NCBI RefSeq assembly: GCF_903064525.1
Contig: NZ_LR797830.1
Location: 1,550,001 to 1,614,000 of the forward strand
Direction: 5' to 3'
Origin: Methylacidimicrobium sp. AP8
GTDB lineage: Bacteria; Verrucomicrobiota; Verrucomicrobiia; Methylacidiphilales; Methylacidiphilaceae
DNA: 64,000 nt
The position numbers and the translations under genes are program-made. Of the stretch, positions 44,953 through 54,777 are shown piece by piece. Position 1 is the stretch's first letter, and the number at the start of each line of letters is the position of its first letter. The notes under the pieces were generated by a model. It had not been told where the DNA came from. It was given only the letters and a program-made list of their open reading frames with translations, and made no database searches.

Positions 44953-45342
44953 CTACCGATAGCACCAGACCCAAAGCTGGTCGGAGAGATCTCCCGGCAC
45001 CGGAGAGTAGCGCTTCTTCTCCGCCGGGGTGAACAGGATCAGCCCGCGGGCCCCGTGCGCGACTGCCACCCGTTCGACCGGACGCCAAGTCGAGTCGATG
45101 AGCCGGGTCTCGTCGATGTAGATCGCCCCTATGATGTGGTAGCGGGCCGGCGTGCCGCGGAGATAGATCGGGATGCCGGGCTCCTCGTCGAACTCGGGGC
45201 CGATCTGCTTGATGACCGGACCCTTGGCGGCGGCGCGGGAGACCTCGATCTCATACCAGTACGCCTTGGACGCCCATGCCGAAGGAATCAGCAGCAGCCA
45301 GATCGCCGCAATCGCAACCGCATGGCTCCGCCGGAGTTGCAT
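44953..45342 (-). CDS. Small exported protein, unknown
   Basis: A 129-aa protein with a signal peptide (AVAIAAIWLLLIPSAWA) and a compact domain (ASKAYWYEIEVSRAAAKGPV, YHIIGAIYIDETRLIDSTW, GARGLILFTPAEKKRYSPVP). I do not recognise the family. It converges on the AmgK-like gene. Confidence 0.6.
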   Translation of the reverse strand: MQLRRSHAVAIAAIWLLLIPSAWASKAYWYEIEVSRAAAKGPVIKQIGPEFDEEPGIPIYLRGTPARYHIIGAIYIDETRLIDSTWRPVERVAVAHGARGLILFTPAEKKRYSPVPGDLSDQLWVWCYR

Positions 45343-45375
45343 GGACTCCTATCGAATGAGGATCGCGAGCAAAGG

Positions 45376-45741
45376 TCAAGCCCGGAACGGCGGCGGACGC
45401 GGTCTTAGGCCGCACGGGGAAACGGCCGGCACGAGAGCCGGAAGGCTTGCGCACGGGCCGGAAACCGCCCGCGGGAACCCTCGGGCGTAAAGAAAGCCGT
45501 TCTTCCGGACCAGGAGATTCTTATCGAGCAGGAGCGGATGGAAATAGGCCCGGCCGACGCGGACCGCGTAGTCCTTCAGGCGGCTGTTCATTTGGCGCTC
45601 CAAGTAGGCCCGCAGGGTTTCGCTGCCGAGGAAGTGGGAGAGGATGGCCGTCAGGAGGAGGAGGAGGAGGAGGACGGCGGCGAGCGCCGCGATCAGCGCA
45701 AGAAGAGGAACCCGGTGTTTGGACAAGGAAGGAAATCGCAT
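45376..45741 (-). CDS. DUF748/AsmA-like N-terminal remnant
   Basis: A 121-aa frame with one membrane helix (LIAALAAVLLLLLLLTAIL) and then LRAYLERQMNSRLKDYAVRV and GRAYFHPLLLDKNL, which is how DUF748 (AsmA-superfamily) proteins begin. Those proteins are usually several hundred residues long; here the similarity stops after about 85 residues and the rest is Pro-rich. It is probably a truncated gene. Confidence 0.5.
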   Translation of the reverse strand: MRFPSLSKHRVPLLALIAALAAVLLLLLLLTAILSHFLGSETLRAYLERQMNSRLKDYAVRVGRAYFHPLLLDKNLLVRKNGFLYARGFPRAVSGPCASLPALVPAVSPCGLRPRPPPFRA

Positions 45742-45862
45742 CGGCCCATCGGAGCTTTTATTAAGATTGTGTTAATCAGGCGCCCCGTCAAGGAACCCGG
45801 ACCGGCTCATGGCTCCCCGCGATGTCTCGAATCCCCCGGCCCTACGCGGTAGGATTCCGCTC

Positions 45863-46684
45863 ATGACCTTCTCCTCCCGCGACGCCGATCTTTTTTTCAC
45901 CGTCCTGGGCGAGGGCACCCCGCTGGTGCTGCTCCACCCCACGCCGGTCGACCACCGCTTCTGGCTGCCGGTCGCCCGCCTCCTGGCCTCCGAGCATCGC
46001 GTCATCCTCCCGGATCTGCGCGGCCACGGACGATCGCAAGCCGGCGCGGGACCGATCACGGTAGAAAAGCTCGCCGAGGATGCCGCCGCGCTGCTGGATT
46101 TCCTAGGCATCGAGAAGGCCTTCTTCGGAGGATGTTCGATCGGAGGATACGCCCTCTTTGCAATCTGGCGCCGAACGCCCGGCCGCGTCCTCGGCCTGGC
46201 TTTCTGCTGCTCGCGCCCGCAGGCGGACGACGACGCGGTCCGCTCCCGCCGTCAACGGAACATCGGGTTGATCCGCGCCGGGCAGGCGTCGGCCTTCGTC
46301 GAGGAGCAGCTCCGGACTCTCTTCGGGCCGACGGCCCGCCGCCGTGCCCCCCAAGCGGTCGAGCAAGCCCGGGAGATGATGGCGGCCGCTTCCCCGGAAG
46401 CCCTCGTCGCGGTTCAGGAGGGCCTGGCCGCCCGGCCCGACTCGATCGCCACCGCCCGGACGATCCGGGTGCCCTGCTGCGTAATCGCCGGCGGGGAGGA
46501 CACCGCGAGCCCTCCCGACGCCATGCGCCTCCTGGCGGACGAGATCCGGCGCGGCGGAGGCATCGTGGAGTATTCCGAAATTCCGGATGCGGGCCATTAC
46601 GCTCCCTTCGAGCAGCCGGAGCGCGTAGCCGCCATCCTCCGGCGCTGGCTCGACGGCTCCTCCCGCATCCGCGCCGGAGCCTGA
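45863..46684 (+). CDS. Alpha/beta hydrolase
   Basis: A 273-aa alpha/beta hydrolase. Oxyanion region LVLLHPTPVDHRFW, LPDLRGHGRSQAG, nucleophile elbow FFGGCSIGGYALF (Ser), and the catalytic His in IPDAGHYAPFEQPERV. The start at 45863 (TFSSRDADLFFTVLGEG) fits the family; an in-frame ATG at 45809 would add 18 residues. The substrate cannot be predicted. Confidence 0.82.
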   Translation: MTFSSRDADLFFTVLGEGTPLVLLHPTPVDHRFWLPVARLLASEHRVILPDLRGHGRSQAGAGPITVEKLAEDAAALLDFLGIEKAFFGGCSIGGYALFAIWRRTPGRVLGLAFCCSRPQADDDAVRSRRQRNIGLIRAGQASAFVEEQLRTLFGPTARRRAPQAVEQAREMMAAASPEALVAVQEGLAARPDSIATARTIRVPCCVIAGGEDTASPPDAMRLLADEIRRGGGIVEYSEIPDAGHYAPFEQPERVAAILRRWLDGSSRIRAGA

Positions 46685-46754
46685 AAGCCGCCCCGGCGAA
46701 GCGGAGGCCCGGGAAGGAGGCATCGCAACCGCCTCCGGCCGGCTCTTCGGCCTC

Positions 46755-48098
46755 CTACCCGTCTTCGAAGGGGTGTCCCGGCCTGCCGTCGGCGGGAAGG
46801 AGGCCGTAGCGCCGCATCTTGGTGTAGAGGAGCTGGCGGTGGATGCCGAGGGCGCGGGCCGCCTCAGCCCGGTTGCCGCGGCTGCGCGCCAGCGCCCGGC
46901 GGATCAGCAGCTCCTCGAGGCGCGCGATGGCCGAAGGCAGATCCTCGTCGGGCCAGTCGAACCGAGCCGGGCTCTCCGCCTCCGGGGCGAGCGCCAGGTC
47001 GGAAGCGGCGATCCTCTCGCCGCGCGCGAGCACCGCCGCTCTCTCAAGGACGTTGCGCAGCTCCCGGACGTTGCCCGGCCACGGATACCGGATGAGGAGC
47101 GCCGCCGCATCAGCAGCGAGCGACTTGCCGGAACGGGCCAGGAAATGCTCCGCCAGCGGGAGGATGTCGGCGATCCGCGCCCGGAGGGGAGGCAGCTCGA
47201 TGGGCACGACGTGGAGCCGGTAAAAGAGATCTTGCCGAAAGGCGCCTTCGCGCACGCGCTCGGCGAGGTCGCGATTGGTGGCGGAGATGACGCGGACGTC
47301 GACCGGGACCGGCTTGCCGCCGATCGGAGTAATCACCCGCTCCTGGAGGGCGCGGAGGAGCTTCGGCTGCATCGAGAGCGGCATTTCGCCGACCTCGTCC
47401 AAAAAGAGGGTTCCCCCGTCGGCTTCCAGGAATGCGCCCTTCCGGTCGGCATGGGCGCCCGTGAAGGCGCCGCGGAGATAGCCGAAGAGCTCGCTCTCCC
47501 ATAGGTCGGCGGGAACGGCCGCGCAGTTGACCGCGACGAACGGCTTGTCGCGGCGACGGCCGTGGTCGTGGATCGCCCGGGCGACCAGCTCCTTGCCTGT
47601 TCCGGTCTCTCCGAGAATGAGGACCGTGGCGTCGCTGTCCGCCACCCTGCCGATCGTCTTTTGGACCTTTCGCATCGCTTCGCTCGAGCCGATGAACTCC
47701 GCGGGCCGGGCTTCGGACCGGGCGGCCTCGAACCGGACGCTGGCCGTCTCCATCTCCCGGAGGAGCCGCGCCAAGTCGGCCCGGCCGATCGGCTTGGTCA
47801 AGTGGTCGAAGGCCCCCAGCCGCATCGCCTCGATCGTATTGGCCGCGGTGGCGTGGGCGGTCAGCACCGCGACGGGCGGCGCTTCGGGCAGCCGCCGGAT
47901 GCGCGCCAGCACCTCGAGGCCGTCCATCCCCGGCAGCCGGAGGTCGAGCAGGACCCCGTCGATCGGTTCCGACCCCAAGGCGGCCAGCGCTTCCGCCCCG
48001 GATCCGGCGGTCCGGGCCTGGTGGCCGAGGCTGCGGACCGTTTCGGCCAGCGCTTCGGATAGCGCGTCGTCGTCGTCGACGATCAGGATGCGGCCCAT
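46755..48098 (-). CDS. NtrC-type sigma-54 response regulator
   Basis: A 447-aa three-domain regulator. The receiver has ILIVDDDDALSEAL and the phospho-acceptor Asp in GVLLDLRLPGMDGL. The AAA+ domain has GETGTGKELVARAIH, the sigma-54-binding loop RGAFTGAHADRKG and GGTLFLDEVGEMPL. A Fis-type HTH ends it (RGNRAEAARALGIHRQLLYT). It overlaps the end of the histidine kinase gene by 16 bases, forming a two-component pair. Targets would have -24/-12 promoters; none is identified here. Confidence 0.93.
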   Translation of the reverse strand: MGRILIVDDDDALSEALAETVRSLGHQARTAGSGAEALAALGSEPIDGVLLDLRLPGMDGLEVLARIRRLPEAPPVAVLTAHATAANTIEAMRLGAFDHLTKPIGRADLARLLREMETASVRFEAARSEARPAEFIGSSEAMRKVQKTIGRVADSDATVLILGETGTGKELVARAIHDHGRRRDKPFVAVNCAAVPADLWESELFGYLRGAFTGAHADRKGAFLEADGGTLFLDEVGEMPLSMQPKLLRALQERVITPIGGKPVPVDVRVISATNRDLAERVREGAFRQDLFYRLHVVPIELPPLRARIADILPLAEHFLARSGKSLAADAAALLIRYPWPGNVRELRNVLERAAVLARGERIAASDLALAPEAESPARFDWPDEDLPSAIARLEELLIRRALARSRGNRAEAARALGIHRQLLYTKMRRYGLLPADGRPGHPFEDG

Positions 48099-49570
48099 GG
48101 CAGAACCAGCTCGAAGGTGGTGCCCGGCCCTTCGTCGAGAAGGCGTGCCGTCCCCCCGTGCGCGGCGGCCGCCTCCCGGACGATCGAGAGCCCGAGGCCG
48201 GTTCCCCCCGCCCGCCCGGAGACGAAGGGCTCGAAGAGGTGCGCGCGGATCGAGGCGGGCGGACCGCTCCCCTCGTCGTGCACCGAAAAGCGCACACCCT
48301 CCGGAAGCGCCTGCGCCCGCAATCGGACCTCCGTTCCTTCCGGCGCGGCTTCGATCGCGTTGCGCAAGAGGTTGTCGAGGGCGCGGCGGATCTGCGCCGG
48401 ATCGAAGGACGCTTCCTTCAGGTCCGCGGTGGCTACCAAGGAGACGCCCTTGGCCTTCGCCAGCTCGGCAAGCGTCGAAGCGCAGGAAGCCAGAAAAGGC
48501 TCGAGCTCCACCTCTTCGCGCCGAACCCGCTCCCTCTCGCTCACCGACAGGAGGCGGCGGAGGAGCGCGTCGAGGCGGTCGACCTGGCTTAGGATCATGC
48601 GCAAAGCGCCGTTCTTGGCCGCCTCGTCGCCGTGCAGCGCGTTTTCGGCCTTAAGCCGCATGGCGGCGATCGGGTTGCGGATCTCGTGGGCGATCCCCGC
48701 CGAGACGCGTCCGATCGCCGCCAGCCGCTCGCCGGCCGCCATCTGCCGCGCCAGCCGGTCCGCTTTTCTTCTCGCCTCGGAGAGGCGCGCCCCGGCCTCG
48801 TTGAGGGCGGAGACGATCCGGTCGAGCTCCCGCTCCCCGGTCGGGGGCAAGACGGGCAAGTCGGGGATATCGTGGGCCTGGAGGGCGCTTTCGATCCGCC
48901 GCAGATGGCGCGACCAGATCAAGGTAAAGCGCGAGAGCAGAAGGGAGGCGAGGAAGACGTTCGCGAAGAGGATCGCCAGGCCGGCCATCAAGAGCCGATA
49001 GCTCCGGCCGGCAAAAGGGAAGATGCGGGTCATCGTCCAGGCCGTCCACCCCGGCACGGGGCCCCGGAGAGGAGTGGCCGTGACCAGCAGGATCTGGGAA
49101 GCCGCGGCATAGCGCACGGCGACCGGGCGGTTCTCGGAGAGCGCGGCATGGGTGACCCTTTCGATCCGGGGCAGCTCGGCCTCCGGCACGTCGGTCTTCG
49201 GCCTTTCGCCCGGATAGGTGGGGTAGGCATAGGCGAGCGAGCCCCTCCCCTCCTCCCAGATGCCTCCTTCGATCCCCGGCCGGTCGTGCAGCGCGGCGCG
49301 GACCGCCTCGGCGAGCCGGGCACGGACCTCCGGTCGCACCGCCTCGGAAGAAGATTTCGGGAGCAGCGCCCCCAGGCTCCGGATGCCCTCGGCGATGTCT
49401 TCGGCGGCCCGGCTGCTTTCGGCCTGGGCCTGGGCGGCCCGGGCGGAAGCCGATTGGCCGAATAGGCCGATCATCAGCATGGCCGCGGAGGCCGTCGCGC
49501 CGATGAGCAAGAGCAAGAGGACGATCAGCCGTCCCCGCATGGAGCAGAACATAGGAAAGATCGGCGGCAT
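48083..49570 (-). CDS. Sensor histidine kinase
   Basis: A 495-aa membrane kinase. Two membrane helices (LIVLLLLLIGATASAAMLM, LLMAGLAILFANVFLASLLL) flank a periplasmic sensor of about 150 residues. A HAMP-like linker, the H-box SAGIAHEIRNPIAAMRLKAE and the ATPase blocks (NLLRNAIEAAPEGT, GTGLGLSIVREAAAAHGG) follow. It is the cognate partner of the NtrC-like regulator. The sensed signal is unknown. Confidence 0.92.
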   Translation of the reverse strand: MPPIFPMFCSMRGRLIVLLLLLIGATASAAMLMIGLFGQSASARAAQAQAESSRAAEDIAEGIRSLGALLPKSSSEAVRPEVRARLAEAVRAALHDRPGIEGGIWEEGRGSLAYAYPTYPGERPKTDVPEAELPRIERVTHAALSENRPVAVRYAAASQILLVTATPLRGPVPGWTAWTMTRIFPFAGRSYRLLMAGLAILFANVFLASLLLSRFTLIWSRHLRRIESALQAHDIPDLPVLPPTGERELDRIVSALNEAGARLSEARRKADRLARQMAAGERLAAIGRVSAGIAHEIRNPIAAMRLKAENALHGDEAAKNGALRMILSQVDRLDALLRRLLSVSERERVRREEVELEPFLASCASTLAELAKAKGVSLVATADLKEASFDPAQIRRALDNLLRNAIEAAPEGTEVRLRAQALPEGVRFSVHDEGSGPPASIRAHLFEPFVSGRAGGTGLGLSIVREAAAAHGGTARLLDEGPGTTFELVLPWAAS

Positions 49571-49696
49571 GCTCGCCTGGGCCCCGGTATTTTACGCAAA
49601 CTTTGCTCTCCGAGGCGAGCTTCCGATCGTTCCGCCCCTTCCCCGCGTTCCCGGAGGAACGCGCGCGGGCTCGCGCGCACGGCGTCCGAACCGCCT

Positions 49697-49849
49697 TCAG
49701 CTCTTGTGGTCGAGCGGCTGGTAGGTCGGAGCGGGCGTCGGCTGCGCCGGCTGGGGCTTGGGCTTTTCCGAGCAGGCGACGACGGCCAGGAGCGAGGCGG
49801 CGGCCAGGATCCTGCCTAGGACCGTGAGAAGAGAGACCCGGGTATTCAT
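49697..49849 (-). CDS. Small lipoprotein
   Basis: A 50-aa protein with signal sequence and lipobox (AAASLLAVVAC), followed by a short Pro/Gln-rich tail (SEKPKPQPAQPTPAPTYQP). It is 126 bp upstream of the histidine kinase on the same strand. Unknown function. Confidence 0.6.
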   Translation of the reverse strand: MNTRVSLLTVLGRILAAASLLAVVACSEKPKPQPAQPTPAPTYQPLDHKS

Positions 49850-50057
49850 GCTCGAAGAGCATGCCCGTTCCCGGCAGGCGGCGCCACCAAATTTCGCGGC
49901 GCGTCGCATTTTTATGTTTCTTGAACGAAGCGACTTACGCGCGCCGGCGGCGGCCGGGGCGCTTCGGGCCCGTAGTCCGGATTTCCGCGCCACCCCGTCG
50001 GCCAAGGATCGATTCGCTCCTTTCGCGACGCAGCGAATGGAGGCAGCTTACCTTACG

Positions 50058-51315
50058 ATGACGACACGCGCCGCCCGGGAGTACTACGCCCACGCTCCGG
50101 TGCGCCGGAGGATCGCCGAATATTGCGGCGGAGTCCCGGAGGATCCGGGATCCTTTTCCTGCGTCTACCTCGTCGGTTACGGCGCCGCCATGGGCCGACG
50201 GCCTTCGGCCGAGCCTCATGCTTCGGTGGAGAAGCGGAACTTTCCCGACCTGCTGGAGGCCGGGGTGGATATCCTCCGCTCGGTCTGGGATCGGAACGCG
50301 CTCTTGGGGATCCTCGACATCGAATACGTCAACTGGGACTACCCGGCCGAAGTCTTCTTCCGGCCGCCGGAGGTCTTTTCCCGGGTCGAGCCGCTCTACC
50401 GGGTGATCCGCCGCTCCTTCGGCGCCTACGGGATCGAGCCGCTGACCATCTTGACCGGCCAGGGGTACCATTTCGTCTTGCGGATTCCCAAGGATTCGAA
50501 GGCCTTCCCGCTGCTGGCCGCCCGCGGCTCGGCTTCTCCCCGCCTGCTCGAATGGGGCGACCGCTTCGCGGCCCGCTTCGGGCGCTCCCTGCCTTCCCCG
50601 GAAGCGGCGGCCTACGAGACGTTGGGCCGACTTCTCGAGCACTTGGTCCACCGGATCCTCCGTGAATACGAGTCGCTCCCTCCGGCCGGGAGCGAGCCGC
50701 TCCCGGCCGTTCCGACCGACGCCGCCGTCGGGCGGATCGGCTCCAGAGGCTGTCGCGAGGCGGTTTCCCTCGACCTCTCCCTCTTCGGCGATCCGCTGCC
50801 CCGGCGGGCGACCCGCTGCCCCTTTTCGGCCTATCAGAAACACCGTGTCCTCCGGGAAAAGTACGGGGAACGGGCCGGCCGGCAGCTCCCCGTTCCGCTT
50901 CTTCTGCCGCGATTCCCCGGCTCCCGGCTCGAAGATCTCCTCGAGGCCCGGACCGATGGGGAACGGGCCGCGCGGTTGGCCGAGGACTGCTCGGTCGCCA
51001 TCCCCGATGCCGCCCCGTCGATCCCCGCGTGGCTTGCGGACTACGAGGGATCCGCGCTGGCCGAGGTCCATCGGGAAATCCGGGAGATCCGGCGCGACCG
51101 GACCGCCCCGCCGCCCGGGCTGCCGCCCTGCGTCGTCCACTGCCTGCGCGACCCCAACCCCCACCTCCTGAAACCGACCAACCTGCAAGCGCTCACCCGC
51201 GTGCTGCTCGCCCTCGGTTGGGAGCCCGCGCAAATCGCCGGTCTGGTCTGCGCGCTACGAGGAGGAGCACGGATGGGGAGATCTCTGGGACAAGTACGAG
51301 GCGGTGACCCGCGCC
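50058..51315 (+). pseudogene. Archaeo-eukaryotic primase (AEP)-like protein, frameshifted and fused
   Basis: About 415 codons of a protein I tentatively place in the AEP (PrimPol) superfamily: acidic motif I LGILDIEYVNWDY, motif II ILTGQGYHFVLRIPK and a possible motif III VSLDLSLFGDPLP. The C-terminal part ALTRVLLALGWEPAQIAGL changes frame near 51240 and continues as WSARYEEEHGWGDLWDKYEA. At RAQ (about 51315) it passes in frame into a sugar-phosphate isomerase remnant. The start at 50058 has GGAGG 13 bases upstream; an ATG at 50037 is possible. Nearby genes give no functional hint. Confidence 0.5.
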
Positions 51316-51576
51316 CAGAGCGTCGCCATCGCCCTCGAAACCCTCCTGCCGCACCTTTTTACCGCCGATCCGGGTCTCCTGCGCGAGCTGGTCGAGCCTT
51401 TCCCCAAGGAGGAGGTGGGGATCTGCTTCGACACGGGGCATTGCTTCTTGTGGCGCTCCCGGCCGCTCGAACCGGCTTACGAGCTTCTCGCCGACCGGGT
51501 GATCGCCCTCCATGTCAACGACAACCGAGGGGTGACCGATGACCACCTCGCCCCCGGCCAAGGGAAGATCGACCGG
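51316..51576 (+). pseudogene. Sugar-phosphate isomerase/epimerase fragment
   Basis: About 87 codons of a TIM-barrel sugar-phosphate isomerase (AP endonuclease 2-like): VAIALETLLPHLFTADPGLL, EEVGICFDTGHCFLWR and VIALHVNDNRGVTDDHLAPG, with the His/Asp metal ligands. It has neither its own start nor its end: it is joined in frame to the primase-like gene on the left and to a P-type ATPase remnant on the right. Confidence 0.65.
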
Positions 51577-51994
51577 CCCCGCTGGGTCTCCTTCCGGATC
51601 GCCTCCGCAGGCCTCTCCCTTTTTGCATGGATCCGGACCGCTCACCAGGCCACCTTCGCCGAGGCGAGAACGGTGACCGCCGACGCCGTGGTGGCGATGG
51701 ACGCCTTCTCCCTCTTCTCCTGCCGTTCGCTCACCCGGCCCCTCCCTGCGGGCCATCGCCGCCAACCCATGGGTTCTCGGGGGAGCGCTCGCGACGGCCC
51801 TCCTCCAACTCGCCTTCACCTACCATCCCGTCATGAACCGGATCTTCGGCACCGAGCCGATCCACCCGGCCTACTGGGTCTATCCGGTTCTCTGCGGCCT
51901 CGGATCGGCGCTCCTCGTCGAGGCCGAAAAACGGCTGCGGCCCTGTGCGCGGGCGGAGCGGCACGGGTCTCCTTCCGGAAGGAGCTCCGGCTAG
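51577..51994 (+). pseudogene. P-type cation ATPase, C-terminal fragment, frameshifted
   Basis: The last membrane part of a calcium/cation-type P-ATPase: EARTVTADAVVAMDAFSLFS, CRSLTR, then after a frame change near 51740 SLRAIAANPWVLGGALATAL and HPVMNRIFGTEPIHPAYW. It stops at TAG 51992-51994, one base before the IS607 boundary. The catalytic part is absent. Confidence 0.65.
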
Positions 51995-52024
51995 CCGTTC
52001 CTAAAACCATAGACAACCGTTCCC

Positions 52025-53646
52025 CTACCAGGGAAGATCGTCCACGACGTCAGCCGAACAGTGTTGCCGACGGTTCGCGTGCCGGGGTTTCGCCGGCAAA
52101 GTCCGGGTAGCGCCCAATGCCCGCGATTTCGGGAGCAGAGGCGCGGGAGGCAGATGGTTGCCTCCCGACCGGGCATGCGCTGCATGCGCCGCTTTGAGCC
52201 CCTTCCGAACGTCCGCCCAGAACGACTCGTCCGATTCCTCGCGGGTAGGGCGAAGGTGAGATGGCCGCCATTGCGGGTCGGCACGACCGCCTCCCGCACG
52301 GACGGGCGCTCGGATAGGCCCCATCCTCTCCGGGCGACGGCGTAGGCCGCGCCCTGGTGAGAACCGATGCCATGACGGCGCGCGTGGTTGACCGCGCCGA
52401 TCACGGAAGTGTAGGCCGGGTCGACTTCGATCCGTTTGACTCCGGCACGAAAGGAAGCCGCCTTGAGCATGGAGTTCGTCTTGGCGTAGGCGAAGGATGA
52501 GAGCGAGCGAGCCCGGACGCCATCGACCGCCTCCAGCTCGGCCCTCCGCTTGCGAAGATCCAATCGCTCGATCACGAGCGGCTTGCCCGATTCGGCGCAG
52601 GCCCGGGCGATCTCCCGGCACGCATCGCCGATCGCGGCTTTCACTTGCTCCTCGCTCTTCCCATAGAGAGATGCAATCCGATCCGGCGGCTTCCCACGAG
52701 ATTCCCGAAGCGATCCGTTTCGGCCAAGGCAAGATAATCCGGGTTGCTGTCAACGCCGATCGCTCCGGCAAGGCGGCGTGTCACCAGGGCAACCGGTTGC
52801 GCCTCGACGCTTGCGAATACCCGCCACCCCTTCCGGTCCCGCACGAAGCGGTAGCTTACGGCAGCTCCCTCCCGCTTGCGGAAGAGCTTCCCCGTCTTGG
52901 TTGCTCCGATCACGACCCGGCCGGCGGAGAGGGCCTGGAGGATTTCCTCCTGGCCGTAGGCCAAGCGCACGCCCTCAAGCACCAGGTGTTTGCTCGTGCT
53001 TCCCCATCCGTTCGGCAGCCGCAACCGCAGCCGCAGGCTGCCGTCCGGAGCGACTGCGGCTTGGCAGGACTGGTTGCCCGAGGCCTCGTCCTTCGATCCG
53101 AGCACGAAGAACTGGCTGCTCCGCTCCGCCTGCCAATCCTTCTTCCATGCGGCATGGTCCGCATAGCCGTTCTCTTCCCGGGAAAACTGCTTGCGGAAGA
53201 GGCGTCGGGAACCGAAACAGAGCCGGACCCGGCCGGACTCCTGATCGGTCAGAAGCGCCTCGAGCTTCGCCCGCAGGACGGCAAGCCGCCGCTTTTTTTT
53301 GGTGCACGACATCCGATCCCGGATGCTTCTCCTCCAGCCGGCCGACCGCCTCTTCTGCTCTCTTGATCCGCCCTTTGGCTTCCTCGATCAACTCAGGCCG
53401 CCTTTCCCGGATCGAGGCGATCTTGCCTTCGAGCTCGACCCGAATGGCGTTGAACTGCCGGGCGGTGAGGCCGAACCGGCGCCGAAACGACCGCTTGAGT
53501 TCGTTTATGGAAACGCCCGCCCGCATCCTGGCCAAAAGAGTCCGCTGCGCCCGCCCGTAGAGCGCCGCATAGGCGTCAAGACACGAAGTCTGCTCATGCG
53601 TTAACCTCAACCGGGTCTGGTAGGTGAAAACAGGGAGCTTACTCAT
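52025..53646 (-). pseudogene. tnpB: TnpB of IS607 copy 2, multiply frameshifted
   Basis: It keeps the native N-terminus (SKLPVFTYQTRLRLTHEQTS) and all catalytic blocks (GVDSNPDYLALAETD, VIERLDLRKRRAEL, VDPAYTSVIGAVNHARRHG), but spread over three frames. One shift is a run of eight T (53293-53300) where copy 1 has five and CTGG follows; another lies near 52660-52700 in the region matching copy 1 LHLYGKSEEQAK; a third is near 52230, before the tail. Not functional as read. Confidence 0.88.
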
Positions 53647-54199
53647 GGATCGCTTTGAGCGCCTTCTCGGCGCGGTCCTGAGCGGATCGCTTCCCGTAAA
53701 GCCGGGCACACATCGAAACGATGACCTCATGCAGGTCGCCCACGATGTCATCGGTCCTCTCGTCCGACTCCACCACCAGGACCGATCGGCTCTGCGCGGC
53801 CAATGCCGCTTCCACGTACTCCAAGCCGAAGCGCATCAGCCGGTCGCGATGCTCGACCAGGATGACGCCGATATTGGGATCACGGAGCAGCCCGATCAGG
53901 CCCTTCCGATGGCCGTTCATTCCGGAGCCGACCTCCTTGACGGCCTTGACGATCGGCAACCGTTTGCTCAGCGCAAATTCGGTCAGCCGAGCCAATTGCC
54001 GGTCCAGATCCGCTTTCTGATCGGAGCTCGATACCCGTGCGTAAAGGGCGACCCCATTGGGTTGCGAGGGCTCCGCATGCACGATCACCGTTCCGGTCGG
54101 CAACTGCTCGGCCGGGACGGGCAAACGCCCTTCCTTCCACATCCGCCAAGCTGTCTTGTAGCAAATGCCCTGCCGCTTGGCCCAGACACTCAACTTCAC
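53639..54199 (-). CDS. tnpA: TnpA serine recombinase of IS607 copy 2
   Basis: 186 aa and intact, with the same MerR-like N-terminus and resolvase domain (catalytic Ser in YARVSSSDQKADLDRQ) as the copy at 32645-33205; only a few residues differ. Since tnpA alone carries out IS607 transposition, this copy could still move even though its tnpB is decayed. Confidence 0.93.
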   Translation of the reverse strand: MKLSVWAKRQGICYKTAWRMWKEGRLPVPAEQLPTGTVIVHAEPSQPNGVALYARVSSSDQKADLDRQLARLTEFALSKRLPIVKAVKEVGSGMNGHRKGLIGLLRDPNIGVILVEHRDRLMRFGLEYVEAALAAQSRSVLVVESDERTDDIVGDLHEVIVSMCARLYGKRSAQDRAEKALKAIHE

Positions 54200-54259
54200 T
54201 CGTACATACTGCCATTAAACTGGCTATGTGTCCATATATTTTTTAGCTGCTGGCAACCC

Positions 54260-54660
54260 GTCGCAATCGGCGCGAGCGCCGGGGAAAGACCGGGCGGGAT
54301 CTGATCCGCCGCGCGAAGCAGCCGCTCGCTGACCAGCTGGCGGCTGCGGTAGATGTCCGTTCCGTCGCGAAAGATGAGCGTGACCTGGGAGAGGCCGAAC
54401 TTGCTGATCGACCGCACCTCCTCCAGGTGCGGCAGCGCGGAGAGCTCCCGCTCCATCGGCATCGTGACCAGCTTCTCGATCTCCTCGGGGGCGAGCGAGG
54501 GGACGACCGTGTTCACCTGGACCTGGACGGTCGAGATGTCGGGAACGGCGTCGATCGGCAGGCGGAGGGCGGCCCAGATCCCGAAGCCGATGAGGGCTCC
54601 GACCGCCAGCAGCACGCCCGATCGATGCCGTAGGGAAAAGGCGAAGATTCGTTCGAGCAC
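54260..54660 (-). pseudogene. CusA/CzcA-type RND efflux pump, N-terminal fragment
   Basis: About 133 codons of a heavy-metal RND transporter: membrane helix 1 (GVLLAVGALIGFGIWAALRL), PIDAVPDISTVQVQVNTVVP, EIEKLVTMPMERELSALPHL and VTLIFRDGTDIYRSRQLVSE. It probably starts with GTG at 54660. It is cut by IS607 copy 2; the remaining 900 or so residues are not in the window. Confidence 0.85.
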
Positions 54661-54777
54661 CAAGCCGGCCCTGACTCTTAGGGGAGTGGAGGAAGCGTCC
54701 CAGACGGGAAAGGATCCTGCAAGCCAATCCCGCAAAAGCGCTTGCCTCGGGCCGGCAGGGGAAGGAATGGTGGGAGG

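Larger units (their letters stand above)
51995..54259 (-). mobile_element. IS607-family element, copy 2
   Basis: 2265 bp, limits set by comparison with copy 1 (CCGTTCCTAAAAC to AGCTGCTGGCAACCC). It has the same orientation as copy 1. Its flanks, a P-type ATPase tail and a CusA N-terminus, are both gene ends, so it marks a deletion or rearrangement junction. Confidence 0.9.
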
